64,000 nucleotides of DNA from an uncultured Gemmataceae bacterium. Lineage in GTDB: Bacteria > Planctomycetota > Planctomycetia > Gemmatales > Gemmataceae. The notes below the pieces were generated by a model that made no database searches, was not told the origin of the DNA, and was given only the letters and a program-made list of their open reading frames with translations. This document shows, in pieces, positions 8,418-15,479 of the stretch (its first letter is position 1; the number at the start of each line of letters is the position of its first letter). Position numbers and translations under genes: made by a program. The DNA is taken from NCBI GenBank assembly GCA_937923405.1, contig CALDUY010000006.1:1-64000 (forward strand). The letters run 5' to 3'.

Positions 8418-9131
8418 ATGAATGCCTTGAAGACGTTTGTCACTCAGGACTGGTGGATCTTCTATCCGATGCTGCTAATGTCGTTGGCCGGCATCTTCAT
8501 GGTTATTTGGCGCATTTTGTTGAACATGAATGCCGCCACCAACATGAGCGAGTTCCTCCCCGCCTTTCAACAAAAGCTGGACAAAGAAGGTCCCGAAGGC
8601 GCGCTCCGCTACTGCAAAGCACGCACCGACGTGATCCCCAAGCGGCTGTATACCGCTGGGCTGGAGGTCCACAAGCAGGGCCTCAGTGCCGTTCGCCGGG
8701 CCATGGCCAACGCCATCGAGTTGGAGATCCTGCCCGAGTTGAACTTCCTGCTGGCTCCGATTCTGGCCATCGCCAAGATCGCCACCATGGTTGGTCTGCT
8801 GGGTACGGTCATCTCGATGATTTTCACCTTCAGCGCCATCCAGGCGGCTCAGGGCGGCGGCGTGGCCAGTCAGGCCGGCTCCATCGGTTTGGCTCTGTTC
8901 GCCACCGCCTTCGGCTTGGTCACGGCTATTCCCCTGGTCTTCATGCACGTCCTGTTTAAGGACTGGGTGGCCCGCTACGAGGTTAAGATGAAGAGCGCCT
9001 CCCTGAAGCTGATCCTGTTGTTGCAGGCGCAGAAGGCTGGCAAGCCGATCAGCAGCGGCAGTAGTTCCAGCAGCAGCGGCTCCAGCGCTGGCAGCAGCCG
9101 TCCCACTGACGCCGCCGTCCCCAAACGCTGA
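8418..9131 (+). CDS. MotA/TolQ/ExbB proton channel family protein
   Basis: A 237-residue protein with three membrane segments: WWIFYPMLLMSLAGIFMVI (about residues 12-32), a central pair-forming helix LLAPILAIAKIATMVGLLG (about 110-130) and IGLALFATAFGLVTAIPLV (about 158-180). The second and third helices carry the ExbB/TolQ pattern. The C-terminal tail is almost all Ser and Gly before a short basic end. Such proteins form the stator through which protons drive an ExbD/TolR partner. ATG 8418 follows AGGGG. Two ExbD-like genes follow after 15 and 2 bases, so this is one operon. Confidence 0.88.
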   Translation: MNALKTFVTQDWWIFYPMLLMSLAGIFMVIWRILLNMNAATNMSEFLPAFQQKLDKEGPEGALRYCKARTDVIPKRLYTAGLEVHKQGLSAVRRAMANAIELEILPELNFLLAPILAIAKIATMVGLLGTVISMIFTFSAIQAAQGGGVASQAGSIGLALFATAFGLVTAIPLVFMHVLFKDWVARYEVKMKSASLKLILLLQAQKAGKPISSGSSSSSSGSSAGSSRPTDAAVPKR

Positions 9132-9146
9132 ACAGGAGCCGATCCC

Positions 9147-9869
9147 GTGTCGTCGAAAGAAAATCTGCTCGACCTATGGATCGTCGAGACCAACACCGTG
9201 TACAAGGAGGTGCCCTACGTCGTCGTCACCGACTGGTTGCAGCAGGGTCGGCTCTTGGAAGACGACAAGGCCAAACCCAGCGGTAGCAAGGACTGGCAGC
9301 GGCTGGGCGATGTGCTGCAACTGCAAGCCTTTCTGCCGCGTGCCGAACCGTTCCGTGCCGACGACCAGGCCGAGGCCCTGGAGCCGGTCGAGATCGACTT
9401 CCCCAAACGGGAGACTGGCGGCGAGGATGAGGACGTCGACATGATTCCGCTCATCGACGTTAGCCTCGTCTTGCTTGTCTTCTTCATGCTCAGCGCCAGT
9501 GCCAGTGCCCTGGCCGTCGCCAGCAGCGTGCAAACACCCGAGATGAGCGTGGACAACGCCTTGCAGGTCGATAACAGTGAAGGACTGCACATCGACATTG
9601 CCCTGGACAGTGACGACCTGCCAATCTACTCGCTGCGCGCGGGCAATAAGCCGGCGGCCGAAGAAGAGAGCGACTTGCGTTCGATGGCCTCGGTGCTGGA
9701 TCGGCTGCGAACCCGGCTGCTGAAGACCACGGGCAAGGTGGAGCTACACATCAACGCAGACAAACGGGTGCCAGCCAAGTTGACCCGCGATCTGGGGTTG
9801 GGGTTGCGGGCCGAGCCGTTCCGCAGTCGCATTCTCGGCCCCTACTGGGGCGTCACGGGGGTGGAGTGA
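9147..9869 (+). CDS. ExbD/TolR-like protein with N-terminal GYF_2-like domain
   Basis: A 240-residue protein starting at GTG 9147 with CAGGAG upstream. Residues about 8-64 look like a GYF_2 (DUF4339-type) fold: LWIVETNTVYKEVPYVVV, WLQQGRLL, KDWQRLGDV. A linker leads to the single ExbD helix, MIPLIDVSLVLLVFFML, with the proton-carrying Asp at residue 104. The periplasmic part is divergent and ends in an atypical tail. Normal ExbD proteins have only about 20 residues before the helix, so a cytoplasmic domain has been added. It lies between the ExbB-like gene and a second ExbD-like gene. Confidence 0.82.
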   Translation: MSSKENLLDLWIVETNTVYKEVPYVVVTDWLQQGRLLEDDKAKPSGSKDWQRLGDVLQLQAFLPRAEPFRADDQAEALEPVEIDFPKRETGGEDEDVDMIPLIDVSLVLLVFFMLSASASALAVASSVQTPEMSVDNALQVDNSEGLHIDIALDSDDLPIYSLRAGNKPAAEEESDLRSMASVLDRLRTRLLKTTGKVELHINADKRVPAKLTRDLGLGLRAEPFRSRILGPYWGVTGVE

Positions 9870-9871
9870 TC

Positions 9872-10486
9872 ATGACCTGGCAAGTTCGACACGAAGGGTC
9901 GCCTCACTCCGTAACGCTTTCGCTGGACGAGCTGCGGCAAGGGCTGATCGATGGTCAATGGGAGCCGACCGACGAGGTACTCGGTCCCGGCGAGACGGAG
10001 TGGGTCGCCCTCGAAAGTCATCCCCAGTTGGAGGAACTCGCCGAGTCGCTGGAACCTCCGCCGATCAAGCATTATGGCGAAGAGACGCACATCGACATGA
10101 CGGCTCTGATCGATGTCTGTCTGGTCTTGTTGGTCTTTTTCATCCTGACGACGACCGTGGCCGCTTTGCAGCATCGCATTCAGGCTCCGTCGGTCGAAGA
10201 GAAGGGCAAGACGGTCGGCGTGCTGAAGGTGACCAAGGAACAAGTCCAGGAGACGATGATCCACGTCACGGCCAAGATGGAGGGCGGCAGTCCTGTGGTT
10301 CTCGTCGAGGGCAAGCCGGTCGATCTAGACAATCTGGCCAGCGAGTTGCGCCGCATCAAGGGAGCGTCGAAGAAGACCCGCTTGCTGCTGGAACATGATG
10401 ACAAGGTGGCCCACGAATTCGTCGTCCGCATCATCGACGCCGCCACCACCGCCCGTTTGGAAGACGTCAACCTCCTGTTGCCGTGA
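9872..10486 (+). CDS. Second ExbD/TolR-like protein with GYF_2-like N-terminus
   Basis: A 204-residue protein. Residues 1-56 again read like GYF_2: WQVRHEGS, SLDELRQGLIDGQW, LGPGETEWVAL. The membrane helix MTALIDVCLVLLVFFIL carries the expected Asp (residue 81). The periplasmic region is closer to normal ExbD (VLVEGKPVDLDNLASELRR). ATG 9872 is 2 bases past the previous stop, with GGGGGTGGAG in front; a GTG at 9866 is an alternative. ExbD subunits normally act as dimers, so the two paralogues could form a heterodimer in the channel. Confidence 0.82.
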   Translation: MTWQVRHEGSPHSVTLSLDELRQGLIDGQWEPTDEVLGPGETEWVALESHPQLEELAESLEPPPIKHYGEETHIDMTALIDVCLVLLVFFILTTTVAALQHRIQAPSVEEKGKTVGVLKVTKEQVQETMIHVTAKMEGGSPVVLVEGKPVDLDNLASELRRIKGASKKTRLLLEHDDKVAHEFVVRIIDAATTARLEDVNLLLP

Positions 10487-10504
10487 GTCGGCGGGTGGCT
10501 TTTC

Positions 10505-10534
10505 CTTGACCGTTCCCGGACGGGCGGATAGCTT
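10505..10534 (+). promoter_or_regulatory. Possible promoter before DUF1501 gene
   Basis: TTGACC (10505-10510) and TAGCTT (10529-10534) are separated by 18 bases, 54 bases before ATG 10589. The -10 match is poor, so the DUF1501 gene may simply be read from the ExbB operon. Confidence 0.25.
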
Positions 10535-10588
10535 AAATTTACCTACCTTCTCGCGCGTCTTTGATCGGATTGCCCCGAGGGATCTACC

Positions 10589-11953
10589 ATGCTGCGTCTG
10601 GATGCCGCTGCTTCCAAGCCGTTGTGCGATGGCCACACGCGCCGCGATTTTCTTCATGCCGGGGCGCTGTCGTTGCTGGGACTGACTTTGCCCGACTTCC
10701 TTCGTGCTGGCGGCGAAAGTTCTGACAGTGATGTCAACTGCATCATGCTCTTTCTGCTGGGCGGTCCCAGTCACTTGGACACCTGGGATCCAAAACCAGA
10801 CGCTCCGGCGGAGGTGCGCGGGCCGTTTCAGTCGGTCGCCACGCGCGTGCCGGGCATTCGCATCACCGAGATCTTCCCGCGATTGGCCGGCCACATGGAC
10901 AAGGTCTCGCTGGTACGGTCGGTTTACCACACGGCGACAGCAGTTCACGACACGGGGCATCAGATGATGCAGACGGGCCGACTCTTCTCCGGCGGCGTCG
11001 AGCATCCCCACCTCGGCTGCACGCTGGGCTATCTCAAGGGGCGACGCGGCGAAATCCCGGCTCACGTTCTGATTCCGCGACCGATGGGACGCACAGGCGG
11101 TAACATGCCCCACGGGCAGACTGCCGGCTACCTGGGCAAGTCGCACGATCCGTTCGTACTCAATGCCGATCCATCGGCCAAGGATTTCAAAGTGCCCGAC
11201 TTGTTGCCTCCCGACTACATTGGAGCTGCTCGGGCGCGGCGTCGCCAGTCGATGCGGGCCGCCGTCGAGGGAACCCTAGAGGCGTTTGAGCGGAACGCTG
11301 GGTCGAAGCAACTCGACGACAATTTCGAGCTGGCATATCGCTTGATGTCGTCACGACAGGCGCGCGAGGCTTTCGATCTCAGCCGCGAACCCCAGAAAGT
11401 CCGCGAACGCTACGGCCTGACACGCTTTGGGCAGTCGTGCTTGCTGGCGCGGCGACTGATCGAACGCGGCGTGCGCTTCGTCACGGTCAACATGTTCGAG
11501 ACGGTCTTCGACGAGATCACCTGGGACATTCACGGCTCACGGCCGTTCACCGACATTGCCGAGATGTCGCGGTTGGTGGCTCCGGACTTCGACCTGGCCT
11601 TCAGCGCCTTGCTCGAAGACCTACACCAGCGCGGACTGCTGTCGAACACGATGGTGACGGCGATGGGCGAGTTTGGCCGCACGCCCAAGATCAACCCCGC
11701 CGGCGGGCGCGACCATCATCCAGGCGTGTGGACGATCCTGATGGGCGGCGGACCGATTCGCGGCGGCCAGGTGGTCGGCGAATCCGATGCTCTGGGCTAC
11801 ATCCCCAAGACGCGGCCAGTGACGCCTGCCGAGGTCGCCGCCTCTCTGTTTCATGGTCTGGGCCTGGATCTGGAAAAGGAACTGCCCGGACCCCAGGGCC
11901 GACCCATTCCGCTGGTCGATTATGGGGTAAAACCGATCCGTGAACTCTTCTGA
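10589..11953 (+). CDS. DUF1501 domain protein (Tat-exported)
   Basis: A 454-residue protein with a twin-arginine signal (TRRDFLHAGALSLLGL, residues about 20-35). The body carries the DUF1501 hallmarks: LFLLGGPSHLDTWDPKPDA, GHQMMQTGR, GEFGRTPK and GRDHHPGVWTILMGGG, which place it in the alkaline phosphatase/sulfatase superfamily with likely metal-binding Asp and His. No substrate is established for the family. In planctomycetes these genes usually accompany DUF1549/DUF1553 genes, and here one follows at 13005. It is co-directional with the ExbB/ExbD genes, 102 bases after the last. Confidence 0.9.
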   Translation: MLRLDAAASKPLCDGHTRRDFLHAGALSLLGLTLPDFLRAGGESSDSDVNCIMLFLLGGPSHLDTWDPKPDAPAEVRGPFQSVATRVPGIRITEIFPRLAGHMDKVSLVRSVYHTATAVHDTGHQMMQTGRLFSGGVEHPHLGCTLGYLKGRRGEIPAHVLIPRPMGRTGGNMPHGQTAGYLGKSHDPFVLNADPSAKDFKVPDLLPPDYIGAARARRRQSMRAAVEGTLEAFERNAGSKQLDDNFELAYRLMSSRQAREAFDLSREPQKVRERYGLTRFGQSCLLARRLIERGVRFVTVNMFETVFDEITWDIHGSRPFTDIAEMSRLVAPDFDLAFSALLEDLHQRGLLSNTMVTAMGEFGRTPKINPAGGRDHHPGVWTILMGGGPIRGGQVVGESDALGYIPKTRPVTPAEVAASLFHGLGLDLEKELPGPQGRPIPLVDYGVKPIRELF

Positions 11954-11960
11954 GGTGTCT

Positions 11961-12407
11961 ATGGCCGACGATCAGATCCAACCGGACCGCCCGGTTCGCC
12001 CCAGTCGCCAGCTCGACGACGAGGAAGAGTTCGACCGTCCACGACGCCGCCGCTACCGCGACGACGACGAGGAGGACGAGGATCTCGACGAGATTCGACG
12101 GCACCGACGACGTTACCGCGACGATGCGGACGACCACGACTCCGGGCTGAACACGCTTATTCCGTACAAGAATCCGCAGGCCTTGACGGGGTACTATGTT
12201 GGCATCTTCTCGCTGGTACCCTGCTTCGGACTGTTGCTCGGTCCCGCCGCCCTGATTCTGGGCATCCTGGCTCTGCGCTATCGCCAGCAGCGTCCCTCGG
12301 CGGGAGGTCTCGCCCATGCCATCGTAGCTCTGGTGCTGGGCAGTCTGACCACGCTAGGCAACTGGGGCATTCTGCTAACCGTTATGGTTTTACCACTGTT
12401 GCGTTAA
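11961..12407 (+). CDS. Charged low-complexity membrane protein (DUF4190-like)
   Basis: A 148-residue protein with two halves. The first 65 residues are nearly all Asp, Glu and Arg (for example RRRRYRDDDEEDEDLDE and RRHRRRYRDD). The second half has two hydrophobic segments (GIFSLVPCFGLLLGPAALILG and AIVALVLGSLTTLGNWGIL) separated by RYRQQRPSAGG, the pattern of DUF4190-type small membrane proteins. ATG 11961 has GAGGTG in front; an upstream ATG at 11940 would overlap the DUF1501 gene. Function is unknown; the mixed-charge arm would face the cytoplasm if the helices insert as a hairpin. Confidence 0.7.
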   Translation: MADDQIQPDRPVRPSRQLDDEEEFDRPRRRRYRDDDEEDEDLDEIRRHRRRYRDDADDHDSGLNTLIPYKNPQALTGYYVGIFSLVPCFGLLLGPAALILGILALRYRQQRPSAGGLAHAIVALVLGSLTTLGNWGILLTVMVLPLLR

Positions 12408-12425
12408 CCGCTGGAGGCTCACCTC

Positions 12426-12851
12426 ATGAACCCGCGCATCGTTTGGCCGATCACCGCCTTGCTAGGGCTGGCCGTGGTGGTTCTGGGCTGGTCTCATCTG
12501 TCAGCCCAGCGTCTGCCGGAGCGTCCCTTGGCCTTTATGGCAGGGCCGCAGGTCGGACGCTTTGTCGTGGCTCACGCCTTGGCCGAGCGCATCGTCATTC
12601 TCGACACCGCCACGGGGCAACTCTACGTCGCTGGTGAGCGTGACATGAAACGCTTCACGGAACTGCCCCGCCTCAGCGAGGGCCGACCGCCGTTCATGGA
12701 TAAGGAAGGGGACGGACCGCCAGCTCGGGACAAGTTCAAGTCCGACTTTGGCCGTTTCCGCGACAAGCGAAAAGGCGACAAGGAGAAAGAGTCCGACGAG
12801 AAAAAAGAAAAAAAGATCCTTAATAGAGGTAATACAGTTGACAGCTTGTAA
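12426..12851 (+). CDS. Small exported or membrane-anchored protein of unknown function
   Basis: A 141-residue protein. Residues 5-28 form a signal peptide or anchor (IVWPITALLGLAVVVLGW). The middle (GPQVGRFVVAHALAERIVILDTATGQLYVAGERD) resembles short beta-repeats that read like a truncated propeller blade. The C-terminal 50 residues are Lys/Asp/Glu-rich, and the last dozen (ILNRGNTVDSL) lie at the edge of a 28-bp tandem repeat, so the original C-terminus may have been altered. It follows the previous gene after 18 bases. I do not recognise the family. Confidence 0.6.
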   Translation: MNPRIVWPITALLGLAVVVLGWSHLSAQRLPERPLAFMAGPQVGRFVVAHALAERIVILDTATGQLYVAGERDMKRFTELPRLSEGRPPFMDKEGDGPPARDKFKSDFGRFRDKRKGDKEKESDEKKEKKILNRGNTVDSL

Positions 12852-12852
12852 G

Positions 12853-12916
12853 CTAGAGATGCCTTCTCCCTAGCTGTGAACTAGAGATGCCTTCTCCCTA
12901 GCTGTGAACTAGAGAT
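12853..12916. repeat. 28-bp tandem repeat, two full copies plus a partial third
   Basis: Unit starts at 12853, 12881 and 12909 (CTAGAGATGCCTTCTCCCTA then GCTGTGAA). The first two copies are identical; the third runs into the palindromic repeat at 12917. There are no spacers, so this is not CRISPR. Confidence 0.85.
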
Positions 12917-12957
12917 CCCCTCTCCCCTAATGGGGAGAGGGGTTAGGGGTGAGGGGG
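12917..12957. repeat. Dispersed palindromic repeat, copy C
   Basis: CCCCTCTCCCC and GGGGAGAGGGG pair around a short loop, followed by TTAGGGGTGAGGGGG. It matches positions 51-90 with only four substitutions, all in the loop and next to the hairpin. It directly abuts the 28-bp tandem repeat. Confidence 0.85.
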
Positions 12958-13004
12958 TCGATTCCCACTGCCCAAAAACAAATAGTCTTTATTCGAGAGG
13001 GTTC

Positions 13005-15461
13005 ATGTTGCGAATCTGCTTGCTTCTGCTGGTCTGGCCGACGTTCGCCTGGTCGGCCACGCCGCGCATCCTTCCCGAGAAAGTCACTCTAACGGGACCA
13101 CGGGCCAGTCAACGGCTGCTGGTCGTCGCACAAGACGGCGCGGACATCGTGGCTGATCGCACTTCCCAAGCCACGTTCAGCAGCTCGGCTCCGAGCGTTG
13201 TTGCCGTCGAGGCCGGCGGCACGCTCCGTGCCGTGGGCGATGGCTCTGCCGTCATCACCGCTCGACTCGGCGAGCAGGCCGCCACCATTGCCGTGCAAGT
13301 GGTGGGCACTCGTGAACCGTTCGCCTGGAGCTTTCGCAACCACGTCACCCCGGTGTTGACGCGGGCGGCGTGCAACTCCGGTGCATGTCACGGAGCGCTG
13401 GCTGGCAAGGGTGGTTTGAAGCTGTCGCTGCGCGGCTACGACGTGGACAGCGATCACTTCGTGCTGACGCGGCAGGCCCTGGGCCGACGCATCGACCGCG
13501 AGGCTCCGGAAAAGAGTCTGCTACTGCTGAAGCCGACCATGACCGTGGCTCACGGCGGCGGGCAAAAATTGGATATTGACTCTCTAGAATATCAGGTGAT
13601 TGCTGACTGGATCGCTGAAGGCACTCCCGGTCCGCGGGCCGAGGATCCTCGGCTGACTCGGCTTGAGGTATTCCCTCGTTCGGCACGGCTCCAGCCGCGC
13701 GACTCGCTGCAACTGTTGGTTCGCGCCTGGTACAGCGATGGCCGCAGCGAGGACGTGACGCGCTGGGCCAAGTTCGTCTCCAGCGAAGAACTCGTCGCCA
13801 ACGTCAACCTCGAAGGTAGGGTATCGGTCGTCGGCCACGGCGAGGCTGGCGTGAGTGTGCTATTCGGCAATCTCGTCGCTTCGGCCACCATTACATCGCC
13901 CTATAGCACCAAAATAGATCCGAAAAGATTCGCTGATGCGCCGCGCCATAACTTCATCGACGAGCTAGTGCTGAAGAAACTAGAGCGGCTCGGCCTGCCG
14001 CCGTCGCCAGGCTGTAGTGACGCCGAGTTCATCCGTCGCGTTTATCTCGATACCGCCGGCATTCTGCCGACCCCCGAGGAGACGCGCGCCTTTCTCGCCG
14101 ATCGCACTGCCGACAAGCGGGCCAAACTCATCGATCGCTTGCTAGAGCGGCCGGAGTTCGTCGATTACTGGGCCTACAAGTGGTCCGATCTGTTGCTCAT
14201 CACCACGCGGAAGTTGCCGCAATCGGCGGTCTGGGCGTTCTATCAGCACGTTCGCCAGAGCGTCGCCGACAACAAACCGTGGAATCGCTTCGCTGAGGAG
14301 TTGCTCACTGCTTCGGGAGGTAATCTACAAAACGGAGCGGCAAACTATTTTGTACTGCACAAGGACATCACTGAGCTGACCGAGGCGACCGCGGTCACCT
14401 TCCTGGGCATGTCGCTGACCTGTGCCCGCTGCCACAATCACCCGCTGGAGCGCTGGACGCAGGATCAATACTGGCAGATGGCCAATCTGTTCGGTCGCGT
14501 GGGGCTGAAGTCGGGCGACCGCGGTGCGGTGTTGGTGCAGTCGCAACCGACCGGCGAGGCGATCCATCCTCGGCTGGGTACTCCGCTGCCGCCGGCCCCG
14601 CTGGATGGCAAACCTCTGCCGCTGGACAGTCCCCTCGATCGTCGCCGCTACCTCGCCGACTGGTTGACCGCGCCGGACAATCCCTACTTCGCCAAAGCTC
14701 TGGTCAACCGCGTCTGGCGCAACTACCTGGGGCGTGGTTTGGTCGAGGCCGAGGACGATCTGCGTGAAACCAACCCGCCGACCAACGCCGAGCTGTTCGA
14801 CGCTCTGGCCCGCGACTTCATCAAGCACGGCTACGATGTCAAACACTTGATACGAACGATCCTCAACTCGGCGACCTACCAGCGCTCCTCCTCGCCGGTT
14901 CCCGGCAACGAGGCCGACGATCGCTTCTTCTCGCGCTATCGGATGCGGCGGCTGTCGGCGGAAGTGCTTCTCGACGCCTACTCCCAGGTGACGGGCGTGC
15001 CGACTCCCTTCACGCATCTGGTGACCAATGCGCGCGATTCGGAGACGCCCTACGGCGGATTTCCGCTGGGCACTCGTGCCTTGCAACTGCCCGATTCGCT
15101 GGTGGCGTCGCGTTTTCTCGATGCCTTCGGTCGGCCTGAACGAGCCAATCCTTGCTCCTGCGAGCGCACCGAGGATGCCAGCGTCGGCCAGGCGTTGCAT
15201 CTGAACAACGGCAAAACGCTCAACGACAAACTACGAGACAAGAACTCTATTGTGTCCAAATGGCTGGTGGAGAAGCGAAGCGACGAGGAGGCCATTCAAC
15301 GACTTTATCTTTCTGCATTATGTCGTGAGCCAACCGCTAAGGAACGTGCCACCTTCCTCAAGCTGATGCAGGCCGCCGAGGCCGAAGGCAGTCGTCGCGA
15401 AGCCTTAGAGGATCTAGTCTGGGCCGTGCTGACCTCGCGCGAATTTATCTTCAACAAGTGA
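13005..15461 (+). CDS. Big2 / DUF1549 / DUF1553 planctomycete cytochrome-type protein
   Basis: An 818-residue exported protein. A signal peptide (MLRICLLLLVWPTFAWSA) precedes a Big2-like Ig domain (about 25-105, ending GSAVITARLGEQAATIAVQV). A c-heme-like motif of the long form C-X4-C-H lies at 123-129 (CNSGACH). A second Ig-like segment (about 205-300) is followed by DUF1549 (about 310-520), which holds a regular CARCH at 473-477, and DUF1553 (about 540-800, with LADWLTAPDNPYFAKALVNR and LSAEVLLDA). ATG 13005 follows GAGAGGG; upstream frame comes from the repeat. The family is common in planctomycetes and its biochemical role is not established. Confidence 0.9.
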   Translation: MLRICLLLLVWPTFAWSATPRILPEKVTLTGPRASQRLLVVAQDGADIVADRTSQATFSSSAPSVVAVEAGGTLRAVGDGSAVITARLGEQAATIAVQVVGTREPFAWSFRNHVTPVLTRAACNSGACHGALAGKGGLKLSLRGYDVDSDHFVLTRQALGRRIDREAPEKSLLLLKPTMTVAHGGGQKLDIDSLEYQVIADWIAEGTPGPRAEDPRLTRLEVFPRSARLQPRDSLQLLVRAWYSDGRSEDVTRWAKFVSSEELVANVNLEGRVSVVGHGEAGVSVLFGNLVASATITSPYSTKIDPKRFADAPRHNFIDELVLKKLERLGLPPSPGCSDAEFIRRVYLDTAGILPTPEETRAFLADRTADKRAKLIDRLLERPEFVDYWAYKWSDLLLITTRKLPQSAVWAFYQHVRQSVADNKPWNRFAEELLTASGGNLQNGAANYFVLHKDITELTEATAVTFLGMSLTCARCHNHPLERWTQDQYWQMANLFGRVGLKSGDRGAVLVQSQPTGEAIHPRLGTPLPPAPLDGKPLPLDSPLDRRRYLADWLTAPDNPYFAKALVNRVWRNYLGRGLVEAEDDLRETNPPTNAELFDALARDFIKHGYDVKHLIRTILNSATYQRSSSPVPGNEADDRFFSRYRMRRLSAEVLLDAYSQVTGVPTPFTHLVTNARDSETPYGGFPLGTRALQLPDSLVASRFLDAFGRPERANPCSCERTEDASVGQALHLNNGKTLNDKLRDKNSIVSKWLVEKRSDEEAIQRLYLSALCREPTAKERATFLKLMQAAEAEGSRREALEDLVWAVLTSREFIFNK

Positions 15462-15479
15462 TCGATGAACGGATCTCTC

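Noticed and set aside
8351..8959. 202-codon plus-strand frame overlapping the ExbB-like gene
   Set aside because: The product is His/Arg/Gln-rich and is a frame-shifted reading of the clear ExbB-like protein.
12853..12916. Possible CRISPR array from regularly spaced repeats
   Set aside because: The 28-bp units are directly contiguous with no spacers and there are only two complete copies; no cas genes lie nearby.
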